DNA from: Apium graveolens | Taxonomy: Eukaryota > Streptophyta > Magnoliopsida > Apiales > Apiaceae | DNA: 64,000 bases | Assembly (NCBI RefSeq): GCF_009905375.1 | Contig: NC_133647.1 | Location: forward strand, 3,037,847-3,101,846 | Direction of reading: 5' to 3' | Translations under genes and position numbers: made by a program | Part shown: one piece after another, positions 9,598-21,310 of the stretch | Position numbering within the stretch: position 1 is the first letter of the stretch | Layout: every line of letters starts with the position of its first letter | Notes under the pieces: model-generated | Seen by the model: only the letters and a program-made list of their open reading frames with translations | Told to the model about the DNA's origin: nothing | The model's database searches: none

Positions 9598-10884
9598 TTC
9601 ACAAAAAGTTCTTAACCATAAAGATATTTTTGGCTTATGCTGCTCACAAAAAGTTCAAAGTCTTTCAAATGGATGTGAAAAGTGCTTTTTCTCAATGGAG
9701 AATTGGAGGAAGAGGTATATGTTGAACAACCTCTAGGCTTTGTAGATCCCAAATTACCAAATCATGTCTACAGGCTTGACAAAGCACTTTATGGCCTTAA
9801 GCAAGCTCCAAGAGCATGGTATGAGATTTTAGCTCAATTTCTTCTGGAAAGTGGATTTAACAGAGGCACAATTGACAAAACACTGTTCTACCTCAACCAT
9901 GGAAAGGACTTACTTTTGGTACAGCTATATGTTGATGATATCATCTTTGGTTCTACAAATGCCAAACTCTGTGAAAGGTTTACAAAGCTAATGCAGTCAA
10001 GATATCAAATGAGTATGATGGGAGAATTTAGTTATTTTCTGGGACTTCAAGTCAAGCAAAATGAAGAAGGTACTTTTATCTGTCAATCCAAGTACACCAG
10101 AAATTTACTGAAGAAATTTGGAATGCAAGACTGTTCAGCTGCATCCACTCCCATGGCCACTGCAACCAAGTTAGATAAAGATACTGGTTCATCAGTAGAT
10201 ATTACTAACTACAGAGATATGATTGTCTCTTTACTCTATTTAACTACAAGTAGACCTGATATCATGTATGCTACCTGTCTTTGTGCAAAATTTCAGGCTG
10301 ATCCAAGAGAACCTCATCTAATAGTTGTGAAAAGAATTTTCAAGTACCTTAAGGGTACAGCTGATCTAGGATTGTGGTATACTAGAGAATCAGACTTTAA
10401 GCTAATAGGTTACTCAGATGCAGATTTTGTAGGATGCAAAATAGACAGGATAAGCACTAATGGAAGCTGCCAATTTCTTGGAGGCATATTGGTTTCTTGG
10501 TTTAGCAAGAAACATAAATCAATTTCCACATCAACTGCAGAAGCAGAATATATTGCTGCAGGAAGCTGTTGTGCATAGATTCTTAGGATGAAGAATCAGT
10601 TACTGGACTATGGGTTAGAATTTTCTAAAATACCCTTTTACTATGATAATCAAAGTGCTATTGCTATGACAGGTAATCCAGTTCAACACTCAATGACAAA
10701 GCACATCAGCATTAGGTACCATTTCATAAGGGAAAATGTGATGGAAGGTACAGTGGAAATGCATTTTGTTCCAACAGATCAACAACTAACGGATATCTTC
10801 ACAAAACCACTGTGTGAAGCTACTTTTACAAGAGTGGTAAATGAACTTGGAATGGTTTTAGGTTCTTTTTCTAAATCTGCTTAG
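9598..10884 (+). pseudogene. Reverse transcriptase / RNase H fragment, copy A
   Basis: Starts inside RT because gag, protease, integrase and the first part of RT are deleted: the primer-binding site TGGTAT runs directly into RT sequence near 9598. An extra T in a T run near 9687-9691 shifts the frame (9540-9725 to 9682-10578). The RT active site YVDD is at 9928-9939. Copia RNase H follows with the SDADF block, then a TAG at 10576-10578 (CAG in copy B) splits off the last 98 codons (10588-10884), which carry the DIFTKPL block. Non-functional by deletion, frameshift and stop. Confidence 0.85.
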
Positions 10885-11284
10885 TTTTTGTTCTCATGCA
10901 TTAGACTTTATGATCAGTGTTTACAAATTGTCTTATGTTCATGTAATCTGTGCTTAAATTGTAATACATTAAATGGTGATTATTATCTGATGTGATTCTA
11001 TATACTCTGATAGTGTTTTGAATTTTCTGTGACTATTCAATCCAATGAGGATTACTGTGCTAGATGCTGACCTAGTAGTCTTTAACATACTAGAAATCCT
11101 ATGTTTGAATTAGTTGTTTTTGTGGAAACTCATTAACACAAGCAAATTCTGATTTAGAGCTTAGTCAAATTTACTTTGTGTATCTTATTACTAAGTTACA
11201 AACTAGATTCTTGCTTCTCATCTGTCAAATTCTGATGTTATTAAATCTTAAGGATAAACTAAATGTTGATAAGCCTCACTTATC

Positions 11285-11307
11285 TAAAGAAAAGAAAAGA
11301 AAAGAAA
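11285..11307. repeat. (AAAAG)n microsatellite, copy A; same at 30293-30314
   Basis: Four to five AAAAG units in the spacer after pol; present in both duplicated copies and, altered, in element D on the other strand. Confidence 0.8.
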
Positions 11308-12218
11308 ATTGAAATCGGGTACTCCTTTGAGATTTAGAGTAAATATGTGGAAGGGAAGATCCAAGTGCATTGCTGGTATTAAGTAATATGCATTAGAAAA
11401 GTAAATAAATTTTTCTTGGTGACTTTTCATATTCTTTGATTACTGGAGAAATACTCTGATAATAGCATAAATTCTGATAGCAGTTGTGACCCATTTACAC
11501 TGAGAAGCCACTGTGAAAAAGAATTCTAAAAGATGCATAAAATGAGCACAAATAGTTGAGGTGGACTCATGCACAAATTTATCCTATAGTAGACTTCATT
11601 ATTAATGACAGATTTTAAGCACTTTTCTTAGTTATGCCTTATTTCTAAGATGTATTGAAGATTATCAGACTTTAATCTTTATCTGATATTTTTCTAAAAT
11701 GCACACACTCTCACTCCATATGAATGATGAAAATTACTGTGGTAATTATGTTGTTTTTCACAAACAGTTAAGTGTCATTAGCACAAATTCTGAGGACAAG
11801 TTCTGATGGAAGTTTTGATGATTAAACTCTGAAGAAACAAGTCAGTATCTGTATGCAGAATCACAAAAATAAACATTCACTTTTTGAGTACAAAAGCCAT
11901 GTTCTGATGACTGTTAAAATCTTATAATAGTCAAGTTATGCTATTAAAGTCTGATGGAAACTCTGATGCTTACGTGGCATTATTTTTTACTTGACTTATT
12001 TATGGTAAATTCTGTAATGGTCATATTTAATCAGACTATAATTAGGTGAGATAAAAATAGTCATAATCATTTGGGTTAGTGGTAAACGTGTTTGTCTTGA
12101 AAAACTGCATGTGCACAATAATTATTACTTATTTCCCGTGCCCACTAACTCCTGCTTTAACTATTGACTGTTCACATATTGCCAGGTGTAAACTGTCTGT
12201 CATATTTCACATGGGTTG

Positions 12219-12226
12219 TATAAATA
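12219..12226 (+). promoter_or_regulatory. Internal TATA box of D-family element, copy A
   Basis: TATAAATA, followed by a CT-rich leader (12250-12300, CTCTCATTCTCTTATCTCTC). Same arrangement in copy B at 31224-31231. In full-length element D the matching position lies upstream of the large extra ORF. Confidence 0.5.
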
Positions 12227-12876
12227 AGAAAGTTAAAAGAATTTACAATCTTTTACCTACATCTCTCATTCTCTTATCTCTCTTATTTTCTCTCACCCAC
12301 TAATATTCTTTGAAGCCTGTTAATTTTTATTTCATCTACTTGAACTGTATTTCTTGATGAATGTTTTGATTAAAATTTTGGTTACTAATAATTTGTGATG
12401 ATTTGACAAATAAATATTGAATTTGAATCGACATATCCTGAGCTACACTTGAGAAAGTTGAAGCAATTGAGAATATTCAAGAGAAGCAACAGGCCCAAAT
12501 TTCTGAGATCCTATAAAATCAAGCTTCTCAAAAAGCTCAATTGGATGAAATTTGATCTTCAGTAGAACTTCTTCTCTCACTCCTACTACCTGATGATGCC
12601 AAAAAGGGGGAGAAGATAGTTAAGTCCAAATGCTCTAATGATCAAATACTAAAGAAGAAAGATGATGAAACTGATGACCAGGGAAACCCTAGCAAGGGTA
12701 GAGGTCAAGTTCAAAGTAAAGGGCAGAGCAGCAAGGTTTCTTCAAGGAAACTAAATACTGATGCAAGCAAATCTTCTATTCAAAAGAAGACAAGTTCTGA
12801 AGCTGCTCAAACTCAAAATCTGATTGCAAGTACTGAAACTTAAAATCTGATATCAAGTTCTGATGAGCAAAGTCTG

Positions 12877-15528
12877 ATGACAAAGGCTGATGTTCTGATA
12901 CAAGGTGGAAGTCAAGATTCTCAGAAGTTCTTGCAAACTCTCAAGCTCAAGGGTAAGCAGACTACAGTTTACTACAAAGATCCTAAAATTCAGACACTTG
13001 ATGAGAAGATTGCTAAAAGATTATTTTTGAAACATAATCCAGGAATGGATCTGGAAAATCTCAAGAAGGAAGAAGCTAGATTTAAAGCTGAAAAGAAAAA
13101 TCTAAAGCCAAAAGCTTCTGTTGCAAAGAAACCTTCAACGCCTAAGGTGAAAGGCATTGTGATCAAAGAAAAGTCAATTTCTGAGGCATTTAAAGCCAAG
13201 GCTAGATCACAATCTGAGATTGATCCTAAGTCAAAAGGAAAAGAAAATGTTGATGAACCAATCAAGCCACTGGAGATTAAAATTCCTCAAATTTTGATAA
13301 AACCAGTGTGCAAAATGGTTCAAGTTACCGATGATACTCTTGCTGAAGACCAAAATGTTCAAACTCTGAAAAGAAAGAAGATTTCTGAAGAATCAAAGAC
13401 AACCTCTGACAAAGCTCAAGTTGTTCAGAGTGAGGAACAACAAGCTACAATAGAAATAGCAAGTTATGATAAAATCAAGAAATACATGACTCCTTATCAG
13501 TTGTTCAAGAATAGGAAGCCAACTCTAAATTTCCTATATGTCTTTGGATGTAAATGCTACATTCTAAGAAATCAAACTGATCAACATGGAAAGTTTGATG
13601 CCAAAGCAGATAAAGGAATCTTTGTTGGATATGCTGTTGGAAAAGCATATAGAATCTACAATCTAAGAACCAATATTGTTATGGAATCAGTACATGTTGT
13701 GTTTGATGATAAAAAGTTTGAAGGACTACAAGATGGAGATTTCCATGAGAGCCTTAAATTCAATAATGTTGAGATGGTTAGTGATAACAGTGATGATGAA
13801 AGTGATCAAGAAACTGTGGCTAAGGACAACACAGAAAAATCTACACCTAATGAAGCACATAACTCACCATCCATCGAGTTACATAATGCTTCATCCGTCG
13901 GTAGACAATCAGCCTCATCCATCGAGATACAAAGTGCATCATCCGTCGGAACAATAAGAGAAGCTGAGAGTCAAAACAGATCACTTATAGAAAGAACCCC
14001 ATCTTTAAGTCAAAGATCCACAAACTCAGGGGGAGTTTCTTTTAATCAAAACTCAGTCACACATCAAGACAACAATGAGGCCTCTTCATCAAGAGCTAAT
14101 CTACCACAACAGAGAAAATGGACTAGAGATCACCCTTTTGAACTCATTATTGGTGATGCATCTTCTAGAGTTCAAACAAGGAAAGCAACTCAAGAAGAAT
14201 GTCTGTATAACAGCTTTCTCTCTAAGGAAGAACCAAAGAAGGTAGAAGAAGCTCTGTTGGATCCTGATTGTATTTTAGCTATGCAGGAAGAGTTAAACCA
14301 ATTTGAAAGGAACAAGGTATGGAAGCTGGTACCCAAGCCTAAGGGAAAGAGTCCAATTGACACCAAGTGGGTATTCAAAAACAAGATGGATGAAAATGGC
14401 ATAGTTGTTAGGAACAAAGCTAGATTGGTTGCTAAGGGCCACTGTCAACAAGAAGGAATAGATTTTGATGGTACTTTTGCTCCTGTTGCAAGACTTGAAG
14501 CCATTAGAATTTTTCTAGCCTATGCAGCCCATGCCAATGTCAAAGTCTATCAAATGGATGTCAAAAGTGCCTTTCTGAATGAAGATTTGGAGGAGGAAGT
14601 CTATGTTAGTCAGCCTCCTGATTTTGAAGATCCAAATTTTCCAGAATATGTCTACTATCTTTTGAAAGAACTTTATGGATTGAAGAAAGCACCTAGAGCC
14701 TGGTATGACACTTTATCAAAGTTCCTCTTAGAAAATCACTTCACAAGAGGTACTGTTGATAAAAATTTATTCTTTAGAAATGTTAATGGCTATATACTTG
14801 TTCAAATTTATGTATATGATATTATATTTGGCTCTACAGATGAAAAACTTTGCAAAAAGTTTGCCAAACTGATGCAAAGTAAGTATGAAATGAGCATGAT
14901 GGGAGAACTAACTTACTTTCTTGGTTTACAAGTTAAGCAAGTTAGTGATGGAATATTCATTAGTCAAACCAAATACTTTTTTGATCATTTAAAGAAATTT
15001 GATCTAATGGATTGCACATATGCAAAAACTCCCATGGCCATTGTAACTAAGCTTGAATTAAACACTACTGAAAAATCTGTGGATATTTCAAGCTACAGAG
15101 GCATGGTTGGCTCACTTATGTACTTAACAGCTAGTAGGCCAGATTTAATATTTGCTACTTGTCTTTGTGCTAGATTTCAGGATGATCCTAGAGAATCTCA
15201 TTTAGTAGCTATTAAGAGAATTTTCAGATATCTCAAGGGAACACCAAAACTTGGCATTTGGTACCCTAGAGATTTTGGTTTTGATCTAACTGGTTATTCA
15301 GATGCAGATTATGCAGGTTGTAAAATTGATAGAAAAAGTACAATAGAAACCTGTCAATTTCTAGAAAATAAGCTTGTGTCCTGGTTCAGTAAAAAGAAAG
15401 ATTCAGTTTCTACCTCTACAGCTGGAGCTTATATATTACTGTTGGCAGTTGCTGTGCACAGATTTTATAATGAAAAACCAATTGTTGGACTATGGTCTAC
15501 AAGTGGATATAATTCCCATTTTCTGTGA
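12877..15528 (+). CDS. Chimeric ORF: D-family extra-ORF segment fused to F-family integrase/RT/RNase H (883 codons)
   Basis: Residues 1-202 (to nucleotide 13483) match the Lys-rich extra ORF of element B at 31882-32488. From residue 203 on, the protein is F-family pol: integrase C-terminal part ([13 protein letters not shown]), an integrase-RT linker, RT and part of RNase H. The joint keeps the frame open. The RT active site reads YVYD at 14809-14820 instead of YVDD, so the first catalytic Asp is lost. The RNase H block SDADYAG is near residue 808. The frame leaves RNase H at about 15420 through a frameshift and ends in unrelated residues. The linker holds four ATCC(G/A)TCG words at 13866-13945. 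A translated product is possible, but RT cannot be active. The first Met is only the first in the open frame. Confidence 0.75.
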   Translation: MTKADVLIQGGSQDSQKFLQTLKLKGKQTTVYYKDPKIQTLDEKIAKRLFLKHNPGMDLENLKKEEARFKAEKKNLKPKASVAKKPSTPKVKGIVIKEKSISEAFKAKARSQSEIDPKSKGKENVDEPIKPLEIKIPQILIKPVCKMVQVTDDTLAEDQNVQTLKRKKISEESKTTSDKAQVVQSEEQQATIEIASYDKIKKYMTPYQLFKNRKPTLNFLYVFGCKCYILRNQTDQHGKFDAKADKGIFVGYAVGKAYRIYNLRTNIVMESVHVVFDDKKFEGLQDGDFHESLKFNNVEMVSDNSDDESDQETVAKDNTEKSTPNEAHNSPSIELHNASSVGRQSASSIEIQSASSVGTIREAESQNRSLIERTPSLSQRSTNSGGVSFNQNSVTHQDNNEASSSRANLPQQRKWTRDHPFELIIGDASSRVQTRKATQEECLYNSFLSKEEPKKVEEALLDPDCILAMQEELNQFERNKVWKLVPKPKGKSPIDTKWVFKNKMDENGIVVRNKARLVAKGHCQQEGIDFDGTFAPVARLEAIRIFLAYAAHANVKVYQMDVKSAFLNEDLEEEVYVSQPPDFEDPNFPEYVYYLLKELYGLKKAPRAWYDTLSKFLLENHFTRGTVDKNLFFRNVNGYILVQIYVYDIIFGSTDEKLCKKFAKLMQSKYEMSMMGELTYFLGLQVKQVSDGIFISQTKYFFDHLKKFDLMDCTYAKTPMAIVTKLELNTTEKSVDISSYRGMVGSLMYLTASRPDLIFATCLCARFQDDPRESHLVAIKRIFRYLKGTPKLGIWYPRDFGFDLTGYSDADYAGCKIDRKSTIETCQFLENKLVSWFSKKKDSVSTSTAGAYILLLAVAVHRFYNEKPIVGLWSTSGYNSHFL

Positions 15529-15751
15529 TAAAACAAGTGCAATTGCCAACACTGAAAATCCAGTACAACATTCAAAAACAAAGCACATAGACATCAAGTA
15601 CCACTTCATTAGGGAACATGTGATGAATGGTACTATGGAACTTCATTTTGTTCCAAGTGAAAAGCAGTTTGCAGATATCTTTACCAAGCCACTTGGTGAA
15701 TCCACCTTTTCTAGGTTGGTAAGTGAGTTAGGTATGCTTAATTATTCTTAA
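15374..15751 (+). pseudogene. RNase H C-terminal part of copy C, shifted frame
   Basis: Continues RNase H of the chimeric ORF after a frameshift at about 15420: [36 protein letters not shown] and a terminal SELGMLNYS. The DNTSAI block has Lys for Asn. It stops at 15751, as F-family pol does (54919 in element F). Confidence 0.8.
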
Positions 15752-15847
15752 ATCTTTTCAGATATTTTTGCAAGTTCAGATGCAGCCAGAAACTTAATTG
15801 ATTTTTCTGTTTTAGATGAAATTTTGGCTAAGTAGAACATTTAACTA

Positions 15848-16201
15848 AGTAAGCTTATTTTTCAGAGAAACATATCAAGTTGTATTCTGTAAGAATTTCT
15901 CTGTAGTTTTGTTTGTTCAACTTGTAAAGCAACTGTGGGCTATTCAAAGCTTCACAAAGTTCTCAATCTGATATATATATATATATATATCTCGTGGATA
16001 CTTTCAAATCCACCCGAAAGTTTTAAAGCTTGTATTTTTATTACTTAGTGTTTTGATTTCTATTACTCATTCATTCCGCACTATTGCAAATCAAACACTG
16101 TTATATATATGAAGTCAGAACAATTTTAAAATCTCAAAAAGTATCCAGAATTACATTCAACCCCCCTTCTGTAATTCTTGTTGTATTGTTAGGGAATAAC
16201 A
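15848..16201 (+). repeat. Partial 3' LTR of copy C
   Basis: Matches the R/U5 side of the F LTR: TTTCTCTGTAG, CTATTCAAAGCTTCACA, an (AT)n run at 15972-15990, TCCACC, CAACCCCCCTTCTGTAATTC and the end AATAACA. The first two thirds of the LTR, including its TATA box, are missing. The left limit is approximate. Confidence 0.75.
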
Positions 16202-16992
16202 TCTTGAATCTTTAACTTATTTACATTCCGTACTTAAGGTTATATCGAGATCTCCAGTTTGTTCCAGAGAGAAGTGACATCTCGATAAGTATAATGGTTT
16301 ATCGACATCTTAGAGCTCTCTATAAGTTACTTGACTTGTCGAGGTCTCTGAGTTCTCTATAGGTCAACTTGACTTGTCGAGGTCTCTTAGTCCTCTATAA
16401 GTTAACTTGACTTATCGAGGTCTCTTAGTTCTCTATAAGTGAACTTGGCTTGTCGAGGTCTTCAAATCTCTGCATGTAGAAATGACTTTTCGATATCTCT
16501 AAGATCTCTATATGTATTTTGACTTGTCGATATCTCTGAGACCTCAAATGAGAAATTGACTTTTCAATATCTCCAATCTTCATATCTTCATTTTGACTTG
16601 TCGATATTTCTGAGTTCTCTATATGCAGAAATGACTTGTCAATATCTCTGAGATCTCTATATACATTTTGACTTGTAGATATCTCCGAGATCTTTAATGA
16701 GACTTCTCTATAAGCCATTTTGGACTTCTCAATAAGTCATTCTGGAGTTCTCGAATGACTTCTCTATATGACTTGATCTGTAACTTGTAGATTTCTTGAC
16801 TTAGAATATTTTTCATAAAACAAATTTATTCAACTCCAAGCTTTTTCGAAAAATACTCCAGTCTAATTTTTAACCTTTTTACAGACTCAAGAAATACAAT
16901 ATATAATATAAATTAATATTATCATACAACTAAATATCAGGGTTGTCAATGTGACTTAGTCTTGTTATTATACAGACATGTCTTGCACAACA
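16202..16992 (-). repeat. Partial 3' LTR of G with 38-bp tandem array
   Basis: Ends GCACAACA at 16992, next to the polypurine tract. Four units of 38 bp start at 16329, 16367, 16405 and 16443, each built on ACTTGACTTGTCGAGGTCTC plus TTCTCTATAAG; looser copies continue to about 16760. The remaining part of the LTR, including the TATA box position, was removed by copy C. Full E-family LTR length is 1131 bp in element E. Confidence 0.8.
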
Positions 16993-17007
16993 ATCTCCCC
17001 CAATTTG
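16993..17007 (-). other. Polypurine tract of G
   Basis: CAAATTGGGGGAGAT on the minus strand, directly before the LTR start; the expected plus-strand primer of copia elements. Confidence 0.75.
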
Positions 17008-17189
17008 TGAGAAGATTGCTTCTCACAAATTCATGCGTGATAACAAGACTAACCCCAAGTTAAAAAAAATAATTACATAAAACTGATAGAATAACAAATA
17101 CAGCTTTTATACACTGAGTGATTATATGAGTTTAATAAGTACAGTCATCACATGAATTTCTCATAGCCTGATTATTTTCTAATGAGGTC

Positions 17190-20100
17190 CTTTAGATTTA
17201 CAAGTACTTGAAGTTACTCTATATTTTCAACCCCTCTTAGAGCTTCCACAATCTTGAGCCAATCATCCAAGGAATAACTATTCAAGTAGCCAACTCTAAA
17301 TCTTGAGAACCTTCCAGCTTGCATATTTAGGAAATTTCGATCCTTAGATATTCTGCTCAGCCCCTTTGCCTTGAGTTCATTAGATCTCTGCTCAAAAATT
17401 TCTATTTCTTTTGCATACTTTCTTTCCCTTTCCTCTTTTTCAGCCTTTGCTTTTGCATTTCTATCATCCCTTTCTCTCAATCATACACACATCACAGCCT
17501 TCCATGCTTTTGTAATTATGTCCTTATTTTTCATTAAGCTAATCATCCTCTTAAATTTCGTGGTTGAAAATGTATCCATTAAATTCCTACCAATTAGAGT
17601 GAATGAGCCATCCTGATAATAGATTATGACTTCTCTATATGATACAACCCAAACTTTGATCATTTCTTCAGATAATTGTTAAAATTAGTCATCATCTGAG
17701 ATGCACCAATTTAAAGGTAGAAAATTAGTTTGATTAAAGCAGTTCCATATAACCCCATATTCAGCTTGCAGCTTCTTTGTTTTTCTCCCAACAGTTTTAA
17801 AATGACTTTTGATAGGTGGCTTAAATGAAGGTAGGTTTGAGATTTCCTTTAAGGTGGTTTGGCTAGCAGTGATTGGTATTTTGAGTAAGGTGTTTGGAGT
17901 CTGTTTGTACAAAAGTTTAGTCTTAGAGGTTGAAGGTGGTTGAGTGTTTGAGCTTGCAGGCTTAAAGGTTTGAGTTTGTGAGATTTGGATTGGTAGGACA
18001 TTTTTCTTGGTACCTTCACCATCTTCCCTCTTTTTTTATTCTCATTTTATCTCCCCTCTTCTTATCATCCATTTTATTCTCTTCTACTTTGCTGCTAGTT
18101 GCCTTAGAGGATTGACTTGGATTTGAGCTAGAAGGTTTTTGATCATCTTTCTTCTGCTCATCATCATCCAAGTTATCCTTAGTATTTATTTGAGTTTTGG
18201 GCAAATGGTTTCAGCATCTCTCAAGTATCTCCCTAGTATCTTGATCATATCCTCATCTTCAATAGTCTTGGACTGCTTTTTCTTCAAATCTGTTTTCATA
18301 ATCATCATCAGCTTCTTGTTTTCCATGACACATTGCTTTGGAATCTGAAAATGTTTGCAATGTTTGGTGGTTGGACAAATGTATGCCACTTCCTTTCTTG
18401 GTTGGAGATATGCTTCTGGAAAAGCAGCTACTTGAGCCTTTTTTAATTTATTGAGCAATATAGTGTCTTCATGAATCACTCTATTAACCTTATTGATTAG
18501 AATGTCCAATTCAGATGCCCTCCCTGTTATGAGATAGTTGAGGGACACCTGCATACACCTATCCACACCAGAGTCATTTGTATTTAAAACAATTCTTTTA
18601 TCCTAAAAATTATCCTTGGTTACCAAGATCACCCTTAAGAAATTTACTGTTTTGTCCAAAGCTTTCTTGTAGGTGAAAAAGTTATTGTTTAGAGAAACTC
18701 CGAGAGCCCTTAGCAGTTCATCAAATTCTCTGCTTAAAATAGGTCCATCAGCTGCTTTCATTAGCTTTTCCATTCCAACATCTTACTGTTCAGTTTCCTT
18801 GGCTTTGGCTTTTTGTGTTTGGACAGATGATCTTAGCAACCGATCCCCTATCTCCCTCTTAGTCTTGGTAGCAGGAAATAGTAGAGGTGTAGGAATTTCA
18901 GGACTTACAGCTTCTGGAAGTGCAAACAAAAAAATATTTAGAGCACCCATGATAGCTCCCAATGACACTGAATTCTGCATTTATAAGTATTTGTGGGAGT
19001 CTACCAAGGTTTGGATATCTTCCTGTAGACTTTGTACCAGAGCTGTGAGTTGAGAGACTTGTTTTGTAAGAGAGTTATTTGATGACTATGGATTAGAAAC
19101 TTGCTGTTGAAGAGATTGGATTTGGAGGTTTGTTGATGTGGAGATTGGCTGTTGTGAACTTGAAGAGACAGAAGCACCAAAAGTGGCTTGAATGGACTCC
19201 TTAATTCCCTCCATCAATAAAGCTGAAGGTTCATACCTAGCCTGATGTAGTTGTCCAATTTGACCCTTGTGTCATTATTACTTGTGATGTGATTCTAGAC
19301 AACTTCATACAGAGCTATAAAGGATTTCTTTATTTAGTGATGCTCTGTTCCATACTTGTCATATCAAACCTTGCCATTTGATCAGCTAATTTCTGGAATT
19401 TATTTTTGATCACAACTTGAGTAGGCACAAGGTCATTCAACTTGTCTCTGACTAACCTCCTTATCATGTCTTGATGGCTGTCCAGGATTTGTTGAAATGC
19501 TTTAATTATTTGATGAAAAGCTTTGAGTTGTGCTTTGTAAACTTCTATCACAATATCATAGACTTCATGTTGACTGAGAGCCTTGGCATTGCTTCCCAAG
19601 ATTATGACATATTCTTCTTTAAATCTTTCCAAGACCTCATCCATGCTCAAGCTGGAATCTTTGTCTAACTAAGCATCCAGATTGCCATCTTGTTCAGCTT
19701 CATTGATAATTTTCTGTTGTTGTTCTTCAACATCTATTTGGTAAGAAAGTAAGATGGCCTGATAATCCTGATTGGACATATCAGTTGTGAGAAATTGTTG
19801 TGCGATGTTGGCAAGGCCATAAAGTTGGTCCACTAGCAGATCATTCATTATTATAGGCTAAGTTTGAGCATCATGCAGCCACTAGGAGATAAGGTGTGAG
19901 GGTTGTTGAGAAGGGTTAGATGTAGAAGGGATGTCTATTGGGTTGGAGGTGGAGGGTACATGTACATCACCCGTGACAGATGTCATAGTTTGACTCACAG
20001 TTGGAACTGTGGTTGTGACAGTGTGTTGTTCACCAATAATGGGAACCTCCAATTGAATTGGAGGGGATTTGACCAGGTTACTGTCATGTACCATGGCCTC

Positions 20101-21310
20101 AAACCCTTTCTCTTCTTGAAAAGAGATGGCACTTGAATGTGCTAGACTTGCCTCCCCAATAGCAGGATCATTGGAAATTGGACTCCTAGCTGCAACTGCT
20201 AAAACAATTTCAGCCAGGGTTTTGAGGGGAGTTGTCCCTCCATGAGAAACCTCCAATTGAATTGTAGAGGATTTAGATAGCTCCCCCTCAGGAGTACTAC
20301 CCTCAAACCTTTCAATCTGTGAAGATTAATTTGCACATAAAGGTGCATTAATTTATGACGGTCACATGGTTTTCAGTAAAAACTAACGAAACCCCTATAT
20401 TTTTGTTGGTATCATCAAGGTCTACCCCAGCTTGTAGCCTCTCACCAACTGAATGTGGTTCCTGGGTGGTGAGCAAAGTTTCTTGAACTATGTCACTTGA
20501 TTTTGGTGACACTTGAGAAGTGGGTTCAAGTGTCTCATTATATGAAGAAGAAATTTGGGAGTTGAGGAGAGTGATTGGAGAATTGAGTGTTGGTTGCCCT
20601 CCCTAAATGGATGAGGGAGTTTCAAAAGATGTGCTCTCTGAGTGTGTGCCATCCTTATTTCTTCTTTCATACACTTGAATGTGTCGATGTGATGGTGCAG
20701 ACTCTTTATAGGATGCACTAAGGAGAATGCTCTTTTCAATAGAGACACCCTGTTGAGAGGATGCCTCTAGAGTATGTTTAATCCCTCTTTTCAACTACAT
20801 CCTTTTGGGAGGATGCAGAGGTAGCCAAATGAGTAGTCAACTCAGATTTCGATACCTTCTTTAGCTTTTTGACCAAGGTAGACTCTATTTGTATTTGGTC
20901 CTCACCACTTTCATTAATAACAGTTAGGGGTTCCTACTTTCTCTTCTTTTTACTCACTTCACCCTTTTGAGAAGATGAAGTGGTCGGTTTCCTAGCTTCT
21001 AATGGTAAAGAAAAAAGGGTTTCAGTTTGGGGAGACCCTTGTTAGTGTTCCTATATTTGTTCTTCCACAGGCACATGAGCCATAACTGTACTAGATTGAA
21101 CATTTAATCTCATATCAGATATTGGGTAAAGGTAAGTCCTGAATCTCTCCAACATAAATGCAGTGATTCTAAGAATTACAGACACATTGTTCTTTGTAGT
21201 AAGTGAACCAAATAGAACTTTGGACACTTGTTTACAATTGCCTATTTTAGTTCTATCTATACCATCAAGTAAATGAATGTCTTGTACTTTATTGTATATT
21301 GGATGTAATC
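17190..21310 (-). pseudogene. Extra ORF of E family, copy G, decayed
   Basis: Read leftward as a series of fragments: 19882-20256, 19330-19650, 18186-18566, 17685-17912, 17481-17663 and 17214-17480. Middle part: a segment LINKVNRVIHEDTILL...FPEAYLQPRKEVAYICPTTK with a close relative at 27495-28073 in element E. The 19330-19650 piece has heptad-like spacing and may form a coiled coil. A D/K/S-rich low-complexity stretch lies at 18016-18204. The C-terminus is strongly charged (RERDDRNAKAKAEKEERERK) and probably helical. No signal peptide, membrane segment or known enzyme motif is seen. Position after pol is that of the SIRE envelope-like ORF; the function is unknown. Confidence 0.6.

Larger units (their letters stand above)
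10885..12439 (+). other. Spacer between pol and extra ORF, copy A; holds internal promoter
   Basis: About 1.5 kb with no credible gene. It is full of TTCTGAT / ATCAGA words (D-family motif) and has an (AAAAG)n tract at 11285-11307. It ends with the internal TATA box and CT-rich leader. The 74-codon frame at 12079-12303 overlies the TATA box and leader and is not taken as a gene. Confidence 0.6.
9122..13483 (+). mobile_element. Copy A: truncated D-family copia derivative
   Basis: Near-identical to 28129-32488 of element B: LTR, a deletion from the primer-binding site into RT, RNase H, spacer, internal promoter and the start of the remaining extra ORF. It lacks the first 79 bases of the LTR because a deletion joined 9124 to upstream DNA, and it ends at 13483 where F-family sequence begins. 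It is therefore the left member of a duplication and cannot move by itself. Confidence 0.85.
13484..16201 (+). mobile_element. Copy C: F-family copia, 5'-truncated, internally deleted
   Basis: Closely related to element F (plus strand here). It begins in integrase at the duplication junction and runs through RT, RNase H and the tail after pol. It then jumps near 15840-15848 into the second half of an F-family LTR, so the whole extra ORF and the LTR start are missing. It ends GGGAATAACA at 16201, matching the F LTR end. It sits in the E-family LTR of element G. Confidence 0.8.
16202..21310 (-). mobile_element. Copy G: 3' part of an E-family copia element
   Basis: Minus-strand element: partial 3' LTR (16202-16992), polypurine tract, then the extra ORF region read leftward from about 21300. 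Similar throughout to element E. Homology stops near 21310, so the N-terminal part of the extra ORF, pol, gag and the 5' LTR are gone. The LTR is cut on its left by copy C. Confidence 0.75.

Noticed and set aside
12079..12303. 74-codon frame conserved at 31084-31308
   Set aside because: It covers the internal TATA box and CT-rich leader; its conservation only reflects the duplication, and element D does not keep it.
12990..13265. Minus-strand frame, repeated at 31995-32270
   Set aside because: Antisense of the Lys-rich extra ORF; Phe/Ser-rich composition is the expected shadow.
16329..16480. Regular 38-bp repeats considered as CRISPR-like
   Set aside because: Units are directly adjacent without unique spacers, lie in an LTR of a plant retroelement, and no cas genes exist here.
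18673..19053. Plus-strand 126-codon frame inside copy G
   Set aside because: Opposite strand to the extra ORF of the E family, Ser-rich by antisense composition, and no counterpart in element E.
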